Below are positions 35,743 to 43,999 of a DNA stretch of 64,000 bases, piece after piece. The notes beneath the pieces are model-generated. The model did not search any database. It had not been told where the DNA came from and saw only the letters and a list, made by a program, of their open reading frames with translations. Origin of the DNA: Streptomyces violens (lineage in GTDB: Bacteria; Actinomycetota; Actinomycetes; Streptomycetales; Streptomycetaceae); the NCBI RefSeq assembly GCF_000717745.1, contig NZ_JOBH01000006.1, forward strand, positions 124,001 through 188,000, in the 5' to 3' direction. The position numbers and the translations under genes were made by a program. Positions within the stretch are counted from its first letter, which is position 1; every line of letters begins with the position of its first letter.

Positions 35743-37287
35743 TCATGACTCCGGCGCGTCGTGGGCCGCCAGGATGTCCTGCACCGTGTCGGCCTCCTCC
35801 GGTGACTTGTCCTCGCGGTACCGCACCAGCCGGGCGAACCGCAGGGTGACGCCCGCAGGGTAGCGGGTGGAGGTCTGGAGGCCGTCGTAGGCGATCTCCA
35901 CGACGAGCTCCGGGCGTACGGTCACGACATGCCCGCGCTCCTCCACGGCGAGTTCCCGCAGCCGTTCGGTCTGCCAGGCGAGGGTGGCGTCGGTCATCCC
36001 CTTGAAGGTCTTGCCGAGCATGACGAACGAGCCGTCGGGCCCGCGGGCGCCGAGGTGGAGGTTGGAGAGCTTGCCCGCGCGGCGGCCGTGCCCCCACTCC
36101 GCCGCCAGCACGACGAGGTCGAGGGTGTGCACCGGCTTGACCTTGAGCCAGGAGGCGCCGCGCCGCCCCGCGCTGTAGGGCGCGTCCAGCGCCTTGACCA
36201 CGACGCCTTCGTGTCCGCGGCGCAGCGTCGCGGCCCAGAACTCCGCCACCGCTTCCTGGGCCGCGGGATCGGCGGGGTCCTGGACGACCATCCGGCGGAC
36301 CCGCATCGGCTCGGGCACGATCCGGGCCAGCTCCGCGTGGCGGTCGGCGAAGGGCAGGTCCATCAGGTCCCGGTCGCCCGCCGCCAGGATGTCGAAGAAG
36401 ACCGGGGAGAGCGGCAGCGCGGCCTGCGCGGCGGCCACGTCCACCCGGGAGCCGAAGCGCCCGGCGGTGCGCTGGAACGGCAGCGGCCGCCCGTCGGCGT
36501 CCAGCGCGATGACTTCGCCGTCCAGCACGAAGCGGATGGCCGGCAGGGCGCGCGCGGCCTCGACGACCTCGGGGAGCCGGTCGGTGACCTCGTCCAGGGT
36601 GCGGGTGTGGATGTGCACGTCGTCGCCGTCGCGGTGCACCTGTACGCGAATGCCGTCGAGCTTCTCCTCCACGGCGCAGGCGCCCAGCTTGCCGACCGCC
36701 TCGGCCGGCGACTTCGCGCTGTGCGCGAGCATCGGGCCGACGGGCCGGCCCACGGTGAGCCGGAATCCGGCGAGCGCCTCCGGGCCGTCGGCCAGCAGGG
36801 CCCTGGCCACCTCCTGCAGCCCGCCGAGCATCACGGCCCGGCGCACCTCCGCCGGGGGCGCGTCCGTCGCCGCCGCCAGCCCCTCGACGGCGAGCGCGTC
36901 CAGCGCGCCCTGGCGCACCTCGCCGGTCAGCAGGCCGGTCAGGAAGCGCTGTTCCGGTTCGGTGGCCGTGGCCAGCAGCTGCTGCACCAGCCGCCGGCGT
37001 TCGGCCTGGGCGCCGGTCCCGGTGATCCCGGACAGCGCGGTGAGCCCCGAGTCGACACCGCGTACGGTCAGTATCGGCCGGTCGGCCGGAGGAGCCGGGT
37101 CGCGCAGGGCGTTCCAGCCGATGCCGATCCGCCCCTGCGGCAGCCGTCCGGCCAGATAGGGGATGACCACCGGCACATCCTCGGGCGCCGCCTCGCGGAA
37201 CAGCCCGGCCAGCAGCGCGACCTTCCGGGAGCGCGCGGAGGTCGCGGCGACTTCTTGGGACACGCGGGCAAGGTGGGCCAGCAGCAT
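35743..37287 (-). CDS. ATP-dependent DNA ligase
   Basis: 514 residues from ATG 37287. The N-terminal DNA-binding domain precedes the nucleotidyl lysine K209 in EEKLDGIRVQVH (KxDG). Further motifs are FVLDGEVIAL, GHEGVVVKAL and SWLKVKP, then an OB fold. This is the archaeal/actinobacterial LigB type, an extra ligase beside the NAD-dependent LigA. In-frame sequence far upstream of 37287 belongs to the opposite-strand peptide cluster and was excluded. Confidence 0.9.
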   Translation of the reverse strand: MLLAHLARVSQEVAATSARSRKVALLAGLFREAAPEDVPVVIPYLAGRLPQGRIGIGWNALRDPAPPADRPILTVRGVDSGLTALSGITGTGAQAERRRLVQQLLATATEPEQRFLTGLLTGEVRQGALDALAVEGLAAATDAPPAEVRRAVMLGGLQEVARALLADGPEALAGFRLTVGRPVGPMLAHSAKSPAEAVGKLGACAVEEKLDGIRVQVHRDGDDVHIHTRTLDEVTDRLPEVVEAARALPAIRFVLDGEVIALDADGRPLPFQRTAGRFGSRVDVAAAQAALPLSPVFFDILAAGDRDLMDLPFADRHAELARIVPEPMRVRRMVVQDPADPAAQEAVAEFWAATLRRGHEGVVVKALDAPYSAGRRGASWLKVKPVHTLDLVVLAAEWGHGRRAGKLSNLHLGARGPDGSFVMLGKTFKGMTDATLAWQTERLRELAVEERGHVVTVRPELVVEIAYDGLQTSTRYPAGVTLRFARLVRYREDKSPEEADTVQDILAAHDAPES

Positions 37288-37554
37288 ACGGCCATCGTGC
37301 CTCGCACGGCCCGGCCACGCCTCCGCAGGGGTACCGGGCCTTGCCTCCGTACGGGTACCGGCCCCTCGCCACGGTCGCCGCGACGCGATCTCGCCAAATG
37401 TTGGCGCGGCATGCGCCCTTTGTGACCTTTGGTCATTGCCATTCGTTGACATCGACTTGGTCAACCTTTTACCTTCGTTCCGTGTGGCAAAAGCGCACGT
37501 CAGCGGCGCATGTGTCGCACGGCCGGCTCCATCCCCCACCTCTCGGAGGCCCGC
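37288..37554 (+). promoter_or_regulatory. Promoter region of the peptide cluster
   Basis: An AT-richer patch at 37420-37500. TTGACA at 37446-37451 is a good -35, with TTACCT at 37469-37474 after 17 bases as a weak -10. TGACC-TTT-GGTCA (37423-37435) is a perfect dyad and TTGAC-N9-GTCAA (37446-37464) covers the -35, so a regulator binding GGTCA/TGACC-type sites is likely. No regulator gene lies in the cluster. Confidence 0.5.
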
Positions 37555-37707
37555 ATGGAACAGCTCATCAAGAAGATGGCCCAGGACGACGTCTGGCAGG
37601 GCTGGGTCGCCGCCAACTCGGCGCAGAAGTCGGACAAGGACGGCTGCATCAGCGCCGCCCCCAAGTCCGGCTGCATCAGTGCGACGAAGACCGGCTGCAT
37701 TTCCTGA
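37555..37707 (+). CDS. Putative RiPP precursor peptide with triple GCIS repeat
   Basis: 50 residues from ATG 37555, set by GGAGG five bases upstream. The leader-like part runs MEQLIKKMAQDDVWQGWVAA to about residue 27. The C terminus is three repeats: KDGCISAAP, KSGCISAT and KTGCIS, ending at the stop. Each has Lys-x-Gly-Cys-Ile-Ser; the cysteines are C31, C40 and C48. No signal peptide or membrane helix. The gene is followed by a strong hairpin and then an adenylating enzyme, a GRDP-like protein and an exporter on the same strand. I infer a ribosomal peptide natural product with Cys, Ser or Lys of the repeats as modification sites; I do not know this precursor class. Confidence 0.75.
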   Translation: MEQLIKKMAQDDVWQGWVAANSAQKSDKDGCISAAPKSGCISATKTGCIS

Positions 37708-37729
37708 CGCGTCGCTGCCCGGCGTTTCC

Positions 37730-37769
37730 GGGCCGGCCGGCGGCGGCCATCTCCGCCGCCGGCCGGCCC
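37730..37769 (+). terminator. Attenuator-like hairpin after the precursor gene
   Basis: Perfect 17-bp GC stem (37730-37746 with 37753-37769) and a CCATCT loop, 23 bases after the peptide stop and before the ligase start. No T run follows. Such partial terminators are common after RiPP precursor genes and raise precursor level over enzymes. Confidence 0.75.
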
Positions 37770-37797
37770 CGGCCCACGAGCCCTGTTGAGGTTTCCC

Positions 37798-39075
37798 TTG
37801 AAGGTTTCCCCGGACGGTCCGCTGCGGGTCTCCCCGGACGGTCAGCCGACGGCCGAGGTCATCGCGCGCGTCAAGGACGTTCCGATCTACCGTGACGCGG
37901 TGGCGCGCGGCCATTTCCCGGTACTGGAAAAGGCCGAGATCGCGCGCGGCTTCCCGGACAACTGGATGACGCCCGCACTCGCGACGGCGCTCGAAACCGG
38001 CGAGGCGGAATTCGTGCTCTCCACGGGCACCAATCACGCCCGGATGCAGCTCATCCGTCCCCCGTACTTCCTCCTCCGCTCCTACTACCGGCTGTGGAGC
38101 GAGCACCCGGACATCCGGGAGACCTGGGAAGCGGACTGCCGGCGGGTTTCCCTGACGACGGTGCTCGCGACGGAACACGTCGCCCGGGTGAATGCCAGGA
38201 AGCGCGGCGAGGAGCCGCCGCCCGTACCGCGTGTGGAGGACCGCCGGCTCGACGCCCGCACCTCTTACCTCAATCTCCGCCTCGACCCGGCGCTCTGGGA
38301 GCGCGCCGACGTCGAGCGGATGCTCGCGGAAATCGAAGCGGCCCGGCAGACGCATCCGCGCGGGTGGTACCACCTGGACTGCTCCGGCTACCACTTGGCG
38401 CATCTGCTGCACAAAATCCAGACCTGGGGACTGTGGGACGCCTTCTCGCCACCGGCGAGCATCATCCACGCCTACGAATACACGCCGGTCAATGTACGGC
38501 GGTATCTCCAGCAGCACTTCGCGTGCCCGATCATCGACCTGTTCGGCAGCACGGAGCTGGGCTATCTCTTCTACAGCGACCGCCGCGGCCGCTACCACCC
38601 GTACCTCGACGACATGAGCGTGGAACTCGCGCCGGTGGCCGAGGGCAGCGGGCTCTTCCATCTCATCGTCACCAGCCTGCGCAATCCGCACATGCCGCTG
38701 GTCCGCTACCGCTCCGGTGACTGCGCCCGCACGCTGGACGGCACGCCCGACCCGGCGAAAATCACGCAATTCTGCGGCCGGGAAAAGGAATTGCTGGATT
38801 CGCCCGCGGGCCCGGTGTCGCAAGGCGATCTGGACGCGCTCGTCGGCTCCGTCTCGCCCCGCGTCTTCGTCCACCAGCTGCGGGTCCTCAGCCCCGCCGA
38901 GGCCGTGCTCGCGTACACCACGTTCGACGGCAAGCCCCTCGAATCCGACCGAGTGGCCGCCCTGGGGCACGGCGTACGCGAACTGACCGGCCGCCGCTGC
39001 GTACTCGACCACCGGGACCACATCCCCATCGGAAAGTCGGGGAAGTACGCCTGGCTCGCCACGGACGGAAAGTGA
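37798..39075 (+). CDS. PaaK/F390-synthetase-like adenylate-forming enzyme of the peptide cluster
   Basis: 425 residues from TTG 37798 (GAGG six bases upstream); TTG 37786 is an alternative. ANL-superfamily motifs: STGTNHARM (75-83, nucleotide loop), FGSTELGY (249-256), RYRSGD (303-308) and the C-terminal lysine region GKSGKYAW (412-419). There is no carrier or condensation domain. It should activate a carboxylate as an acyl-AMP; that could be a peptide C terminus or side chain, or a small acid to be joined to the peptide. N-terminal residues KVSPDGPLRVSPDG contain a short duplication. It is the second gene of the cluster. Confidence 0.82.
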   Translation: MKVSPDGPLRVSPDGQPTAEVIARVKDVPIYRDAVARGHFPVLEKAEIARGFPDNWMTPALATALETGEAEFVLSTGTNHARMQLIRPPYFLLRSYYRLWSEHPDIRETWEADCRRVSLTTVLATEHVARVNARKRGEEPPPVPRVEDRRLDARTSYLNLRLDPALWERADVERMLAEIEAARQTHPRGWYHLDCSGYHLAHLLHKIQTWGLWDAFSPPASIIHAYEYTPVNVRRYLQQHFACPIIDLFGSTELGYLFYSDRRGRYHPYLDDMSVELAPVAEGSGLFHLIVTSLRNPHMPLVRYRSGDCARTLDGTPDPAKITQFCGREKELLDSPAGPVSQGDLDALVGSVSPRVFVHQLRVLSPAEAVLAYTTFDGKPLESDRVAALGHGVRELTGRRCVLDHRDHIPIGKSGKYAWLATDGK

Positions 39076-39083
39076 GAGGGACC

Positions 39084-39602
39084 ATGACCACGAAGACGTT
39101 CGTGACCGAGGACGACCTCACGGCACTGCTCGGCCCCACGCTGTACGCGGAACTGGTCGGGCACTTCGCCGCCGGCACCGACGCGCCCCGCGAGTACACC
39201 GAACGCCAGGCGCTGGAATGCCTGCGGTACCTCTACCTGATCTCCAAGTACCCCGGGGAACTCAGCGGGCTCTTCCTCCCCGTCGAGCAGGAAATCGACG
39301 AATTCTGGCACTACCTCATCCTGCAGACGCGCGAATACCGGACGCTGTGCGAGGAACGCCTGCCGGGGAAGTTCTTCATCGAGCACCGCAGCATCGGGTA
39401 CGAGGAGTACCAGCAGGAGCCGGGGCGCGAGCAGGCGATCGAAGAGGCGCTGCGCTGGATTCCGCTGTACTGCCGGGAATTCGGCCCCTTCGACGAGGGT
39501 GCGTTGCCGCACTGGACCATCGTCCGGTTCCTGCACGAGCGGCTGGACATGTCCTTGCAGGAGATCTCCGCACTGGAACCGGCACGGGGCAGCAATCCAT
39601 GA
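39084..39602 (+). CDS. GRDP/DUF1399-like protein of the peptide cluster
   Basis: 172 residues from ATG 39084 with GAGAGGG upstream. The core EIDEFWHYLILQTREYRTLC (70-89) followed by KFFIEH (96-101) matches the bacterial 'glycine-rich domain-containing protein-like' (DUF1399) motif D-x-x-W-H...Y-x3-C...H, whose conserved H76, C89 and H101 could bind a metal. The glycine-rich part of plant homologues is absent. Biochemical role unknown. It sits between the adenylating enzyme and the exporter, with the exporter start overlapping its stop (ATGA), so a role in modifying or handling the peptide is likely. Confidence 0.72.
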   Translation: MTTKTFVTEDDLTALLGPTLYAELVGHFAAGTDAPREYTERQALECLRYLYLISKYPGELSGLFLPVEQEIDEFWHYLILQTREYRTLCEERLPGKFFIEHRSIGYEEYQQEPGREQAIEEALRWIPLYCREFGPFDEGALPHWTIVRFLHERLDMSLQEISALEPARGSNP

Positions 39603-40903
39603 CCGAACGGACCGGGGTCTCCCCGGCACACGGGCCGCCGGTGCTCGCCGCGCCGTCCGTGGCCACCGCGCAGCGGCGCATACTGACCGTCCTGGTGCTC
39701 TCCCAGGTCCTCAGCGGCGCGGGCCTGGCCGCGGGCATCACCGTCGGAGCGCTGCTCGCCGAGGAGATGCTCGGCTCCACGGGGTCGGCCGGCCTGCCCA
39801 GCGCCCTGTTCACGGGCGGGTCAGCGCTCGGTGCCGTCGCCGTCGGCCGGCTGTGCCAGCGCTGGGGCCGGCGCCCCGGCCTCGCGCTGGGCTACGGCGT
39901 GGGTGCGCTCGGCAGCCTCGGCGTCGTCGTGGCCGCCGCCACCGGCGACGTCGTACTGCTCTTCGTCTCGCTCACGGTCTACGGCGCGGGCACGGCCACC
40001 AACCTGATGGCCCGCTATGCCGGGGCCGACCTGGCGGCGCCCGAGCGGCGCGGCCGGGCGGTGAGCACCGTACTGATGGCCACCACGCTCGGCGCGGTGG
40101 CCGGGCCGCTGCTGGTGACTGCCACGGGCGAGGTCGCGCACGGCTGGGGCGTTCCGCGATTGGCGGGCCCGTTCGCCCTGGCCACCGTTGCCTTCGCGGC
40201 GGCCGCCGTCCTCCTGGGCACGCTGCTGCGCCCCGACCCGCTGCGGCTGGCACGCACCCTGGCCGACGCGGCCGTTCAGGCCGACGCGGCCCCGGCGAAG
40301 AGTACGACCGACCGCCCCGACCGGCGCCGCCTCCTCGCCGGCACCTCCGTCATGGTGACCGGCCAGCTCGCGATGATCGCGATCATGACCATGACGCCGG
40401 TCCACATGCGGGCGCACGGCCACAGCACCGGAGCCGCCGGACTGGTCATCGCCCTCCACGTGGCGGCGATGTTCCTGCCCTCCCCGCTGACGGGGCTCCT
40501 CGTCGACCGGGCCGGGCGGCTGCCGGTCGCGGCCGCGTCCGGCGTGACGCTGTGCGCGGCCGGCGCCGTGGCGGCCCTGGCACCGGACCACTCCGTACCG
40601 GCGCTCGCCACCGCCCTCGTCCTGCTCGGCCTCGGCTGGAACTTCGGCCTGATCAGCGGCACCGCCCTGGTCACCGACGCCCTGCCGGCGGCCACCCGCG
40701 CCCGCACGCAGGGCCTGCTGGACGTGGCCCTCGCCGTCGCCGGGGCCACCGGCGGCCTGTCCTCCGGAATGGTCGTCGTGGCGGGCGGCTTCCCGCTGCT
40801 GGCGCTCGCCGGAGGCGCGCTGGCGCTGGCGAGCGTGCCCGTCCTGGCGCTGACCGTACGGCAGCCCCGCCCGCGCCCTGCCGCGCCCGAGGGGAGCCCA
40901 TGA
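39599..40903 (+). CDS. MFS exporter of the peptide cluster
   Basis: 434 residues, about 12 membrane helices. The loop motif is GRLCQRWGRRPGLALGYG and LMARYAGADLAAPERRGRAVS is the half-repeat. It starts within the stop codon of the GRDP-like gene, so it is tightly coupled and most likely exports the cluster product or provides self-resistance. RiPPs are more often exported by ABC transporters; an MFS suggests a small final product, perhaps one repeat unit. Confidence 0.82.
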   Translation: MTERTGVSPAHGPPVLAAPSVATAQRRILTVLVLSQVLSGAGLAAGITVGALLAEEMLGSTGSAGLPSALFTGGSALGAVAVGRLCQRWGRRPGLALGYGVGALGSLGVVVAAATGDVVLLFVSLTVYGAGTATNLMARYAGADLAAPERRGRAVSTVLMATTLGAVAGPLLVTATGEVAHGWGVPRLAGPFALATVAFAAAAVLLGTLLRPDPLRLARTLADAAVQADAAPAKSTTDRPDRRRLLAGTSVMVTGQLAMIAIMTMTPVHMRAHGHSTGAAGLVIALHVAAMFLPSPLTGLLVDRAGRLPVAAASGVTLCAAGAVAALAPDHSVPALATALVLLGLGWNFGLISGTALVTDALPAATRARTQGLLDVALAVAGATGGLSSGMVVVAGGFPLLALAGGALALASVPVLALTVRQPRPRPAAPEGSP

Positions 40904-41066
40904 CATGACCGGGACGCACAGCACACGCGCACGGTCGCCACCGGCCGCGTTGTCATTCCGGACCAGCGCAGTTCCGGACCAGCCTCGCCTCCGCACGGCA
41001 ACGACCCTCGCGATCCGCTTCCGCCACGCACTCAGTGGCACCCTCAGTAACAGGAGAGACCTCCTC

Positions 41067-41669
41067 GTGGAGACCTTCATCCAGCAGGCCCGGAGCCTCA
41101 ATGCCCGTATCGCCGAACGTCCGGAGGAGCGGGAGAGCTTCGGCCGGTTCGCCGCCGGCCAGTCGCCGCTCGCCCTGTTCATCACCTGCTCCGACTCCAG
41201 GGTCGTACCGTCCTTCATCACCGGCGCACGGCCCGGCGAGCTCTTCGAACTGCGGACGGCCGGCAACGCCGTCCCCGCCTACCAGGACGACATGACGGCC
41301 TGTGCGGAGGCCGCGACCATCGAGTACGCGATGCGCGTCCTGAAGGTCGCCGACATCATCGTCTGCGGCCACTCGCACTGTGGCGCCGTCGGTGCCCGGG
41401 CCCGCGCCGAGGACCTGAACGACGCGCCCTGCGTACGGGACTGGCTCGCTGAGCAGTTCGCCGCCGACCTGCCCCTGGACGACACGCCGGCGGTGGCCGG
41501 CGCCGTCCAGCGCCACGTCCGCGAACAGCTCGACCGGCTGCGCGCCTACCCCAGCGTCCGCGAGCGCATGGACGCCGGTGAAGTGACGCTGCACGGCTGG
41601 TTCTACGAGGTGCACACCGGCCTCGTCATGGCACACGACCAGGAGACCGACGCCTTCCTCCCGCTCTGA
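41067..41669 (+). CDS. Beta-class carbonic anhydrase
   Basis: 200 residues from GTG 41067 with AGGAGAG eight bases upstream; in-frame sequence back to 40905 is low-complexity and likely untranslated. Zinc ligands C41, D43 (CSDSRVVPS), H102 and C105 (GHSHCGAV) and R45 are all present. It interconverts CO2 and bicarbonate. The 163 bases between it and the exporter leave it open whether it belongs to the peptide operon. Confidence 0.92.
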   Translation: METFIQQARSLNARIAERPEERESFGRFAAGQSPLALFITCSDSRVVPSFITGARPGELFELRTAGNAVPAYQDDMTACAEAATIEYAMRVLKVADIIVCGHSHCGAVGARARAEDLNDAPCVRDWLAEQFAADLPLDDTPAVAGAVQRHVREQLDRLRAYPSVRERMDAGEVTLHGWFYEVHTGLVMAHDQETDAFLPL

Positions 41670-41680
41670 CCCCGCGCCCG

Positions 41681-41714
41681 GGGCCCCGCCCGGCCTTCCG
41701 GCCGGGCGGGGCCC
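41681..41714. terminator. Bidirectional terminator hairpin
   Basis: Perfect 15-bp stem (41681-41695 with 41700-41714) and a TTCC loop between the carbonic anhydrase and the convergent small membrane protein gene. Confidence 0.85.
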
Positions 41715-41734
41715 GCAGGGGACGGAAGGGTACG

Positions 41735-42040
41735 TCAGGCGTGGGTGTGGTCGGCCGTTTCACGGCTCCCGCTCTTGGCCAGGCCCCGGCTGATCAGGTA
41801 GCCGATGCTGAGCAGGGTGACATACAGCCATGCCTGGTCGGCGGGGAAACGGTCCACGATGCCCGGACCGCTGCCCACCAGGGCGGAGGCGATGAGCACG
41901 GCCACCACGGCGGCCACGTAGACGAAGAACTCGGTGGTCTTGAAGGACGGTTTGGTCTCGGTGTGCGTGGGCCGCACGGCGGTACGGCTACTCCTCGGCA
42001 TGCCGGATTCCGAGTACCCGGGGGACGAAGCGGCGGTCAT
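41735..42040 (-). CDS. Small two-helix membrane protein
   Basis: 101 residues. A polar N terminus with KPSFKTTEFFVYVAAVVAVLIASALVG as the first helix and QAWLYVTLLSIGYLISRGLA as the second, then a short charged tail. The layout is that of small conserved Streptomyces membrane proteins of unknown role. The stop follows the terminator. Confidence 0.72.
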   Translation of the reverse strand: MTAASSPGYSESGMPRSSRTAVRPTHTETKPSFKTTEFFVYVAAVVAVLIASALVGSGPGIVDRFPADQAWLYVTLLSIGYLISRGLAKSGSRETADHTHA

Positions 42041-42316
42041 GGTGCGCCTGCTTTCTCACGAGGGTCACCCAGCGGTCGCCGGGTGCGGCGCACGCGTACC
42101 CGGCCGAAGCACCCGAGAACGCCGCGCGCCCACCCCCTGCCGACCCCCGGAACCTGTCAGCCAGTAGCCCACCCGCCCGAAAACACCCCCTGATGAAGAA
42201 ACAGCCCACCGTGACCCGCCCCCGGGACCAGAGATACACACGCCCGCGCGTCTGACCCCGCCCCACACTCCGACATTGGCCGGAACGGACCGGTCGTTAC
42301 GCCGAGGTGCGGCACC

Positions 42317-43045
42317 TCATACGGAGTCGCTGGGCCCGTTGTTCGCGGTGAGGCGGAGGTCGCCGTGGAGTACCGCGCTTGCTACTTCGGTGATGTCTCG
42401 GCCGGTGGCGAAGGCTTCCGCGCGGAGGCGGGAGAGGGCGGCCGGGATGGGGATGCCGAGTTGGACGGCGATCATGCCGGTGGCCTGGTGGACCTCCGCG
42501 CGGTGGAGGTGTACCAGGCCGGCGGTGCCCGGTGGTGTGCGTGCCGGGTCTTCGGGGGCCGGCGGGGGGAGCCGCATGCGGAGGAGGAAGTCGGTCAGCG
42601 CGTCGCAGAGTGTCAGCGCGTGGTCGATGCTCTCCCCGCTCATCATTCCCGGCCGGCGGCGATGGCCGGTCAGGGCGCCCACCTTCATGGACCCCAGCCG
42701 TAACGGAAAGGCGAAGACCGCCTGGACGCCGAGCTGTGTGACGGCGGGCAGGAAGCCCGCCCAGCGCGCCGCCGGCGTCGACGACACATCGGCCACCAGG
42801 CAGATCGCGCCCGCCCGCGCGGCTTCCAGGCTGGGGCCCTCGCCCAGGGTGAACTGCAGGTCCTCCAGCCGCGCGCTGACCTCCTCGCTGAACCAGATCA
42901 GCTCCGGTTCCCCGACGAGCAGGGAAGCGGCCAGCCCGTCCAGGCCCAGCGCGGCTGCCGCCTCCCCGGCCCACTGCGCCGCGAAGTCCGCCTCGCGGCC
43001 CTGCGCAAGAACGTCGACCAAGCCCTTGACGGTGCTCTCCACCAT
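42317..43045 (-). CDS. GAF-ANTAR domain protein
   Basis: 242 residues from ATG 43045 (GAGGGGG upstream). A GAF sensor domain fills about 15-150 (FTLGEGPSLEAARAG, FAFPLRLGSMKVGALT). The C-terminal ANTAR RNA-binding helices read VHQATGMIAVQLGIPIPAALSRLRAEAF. ANTAR proteins bind paired hairpins in leader RNAs and prevent termination; no target hairpin pair was identified here. Confidence 0.85.
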   Translation of the reverse strand: MVESTVKGLVDVLAQGREADFAAQWAGEAAAALGLDGLAASLLVGEPELIWFSEEVSARLEDLQFTLGEGPSLEAARAGAICLVADVSSTPAARWAGFLPAVTQLGVQAVFAFPLRLGSMKVGALTGHRRRPGMMSGESIDHALTLCDALTDFLLRMRLPPPAPEDPARTPPGTAGLVHLHRAEVHQATGMIAVQLGIPIPAALSRLRAEAFATGRDITEVASAVLHGDLRLTANNGPSDSV

Positions 43046-43451
43046 GTCGCAGCGCCCCCTCTGAGCCGTACCGTGCCGCTCCTGGGCCGCCATCGCCCAC
43101 CCGGTCCGGTGGGTCGGTGCATCGGCCATGCGACGACGTCGTCAGCGTCCACCCCACGTTGCCCCGGGCACAAGCGCTCGGGTGCGTGGTCTTGACGCTC
43201 CCCGTCGGCCCTGGGCTCCCTGGCGCCGAGGGACGCTCGCACCCGAGGTTCACCCGTCCGGGTGCAGCGCGATCGTATTGTCACCGTGCGTCGGCCGGCC
43301 AATTTCCGGCATGTATCCGCTCATGTGGGACACTCGTCTTGTATCACATGCCTGTAGTTCACAGTGTGGGGCCGACAAGCGGCCACCACCGGGGAATGTC
43401 CGTGGAGCCTTCCGTGGATGTCCGTGCGACAGGTGATCGGAGGAGCGAGCG
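43046..43451. promoter_or_regulatory. Divergent intergenic region
   Basis: 406 bases between the GAF-ANTAR and STAS genes. An AT-richer part at 43260-43380 contains repeated CACA/TGTG words (ATGTGGGACAC, TATCACATG, TTCACAGTGTGG) that may be regulator sites. GGAGGAG just before 43452 is the STAS ribosome site. No coding region seen. Confidence 0.4.
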
Positions 43452-43850
43452 ATGTCCACGGGCACCGGGCGGCTGGCCGTCACCGTTCTCACGAAGTGCG
43501 ACGCATGCGCCGTGCTTCGGGTGCGCGGCGAGCTCGACCATGCGTCGGAGGAGGGGTTTCTCTCCTCCACCGGTGTCGTTCTCGCCGACGGGTACCGCTA
43601 TCTCGTCCTGGACGTGGCCGCGCTCACGTTCTGCGACTCCCGTGGCCTGAACTGTCTGCTCGCCCTCCACTGGCTGCTGCGCCGCCGGGAGGGCGCCCTG
43701 CTGCTCGCGTGCGCCGGCCGCCGCCTCTCCGACCTGCTGCGCCACACCGGCAGCGACAAGCTCTTCCCGCAGCACGCCACCGTCAGCCAGGCCCTCGCCT
43801 CCCTCCCCGCCGAGCACCGCCCCACCTGGCCGCCGCTGCCCGCGGCGTAG
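43452..43850 (+). CDS. STAS-domain anti-sigma factor antagonist-like protein
   Basis: 132 residues. ILRVRGELDHAS-type strand (VLRVRGELDHASEEGF) and YLVLDVAALTFCDSRGLNCLL form the STAS core. The phospho-serine position is kept (D-S-R-G rather than D-S-S-G), so regulation by an RsbW-type kinase is plausible. Stand-alone; partners not in the window. Confidence 0.85.
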   Translation: MSTGTGRLAVTVLTKCDACAVLRVRGELDHASEEGFLSSTGVVLADGYRYLVLDVAALTFCDSRGLNCLLALHWLLRRREGALLLACAGRRLSDLLRHTGSDKLFPQHATVSQALASLPAEHRPTWPPLPAA

Positions 43851-43999
43851 CCACCCCGGCCGCCCCGGCCGCCGCGAGGGCTGTGACATGGCTCACCCGC
43901 CCTGGGGAAAACACCTGCCGCCCGCGCCCCGTATCCCCCGTCGTCGTGCGCACCAGCACGACACGACAGGACACGGCGCGACACGGACGGAGTACGTCA

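Noticed and set aside
37288..37442. Minus-strand extension of the DNA ligase upstream of 37287
   Set aside because: Repetitive Arg/Gly/Pro sequence; the ligase family starts at MLLAHLARVS.
37510..37554. 15-codon N-terminal extension of the peptide
   Set aside because: The ATG at 37555 has a well-placed GGAGG, which the ATG at 37510 lacks.
35743..39021. A 1092-codon open frame on the minus strand across the peptide cluster and DNA ligase
   Set aside because: Only the last 514 codons (from 37287) match DNA ligase; the upstream part is the antisense of the adenylating enzyme gene with no homology, a usual effect of high GC.
40905..41066. 54-codon N-terminal extension of carbonic anhydrase
   Set aside because: Low complexity, and AGGAGAG lies just before GTG 41067, where the family begins.
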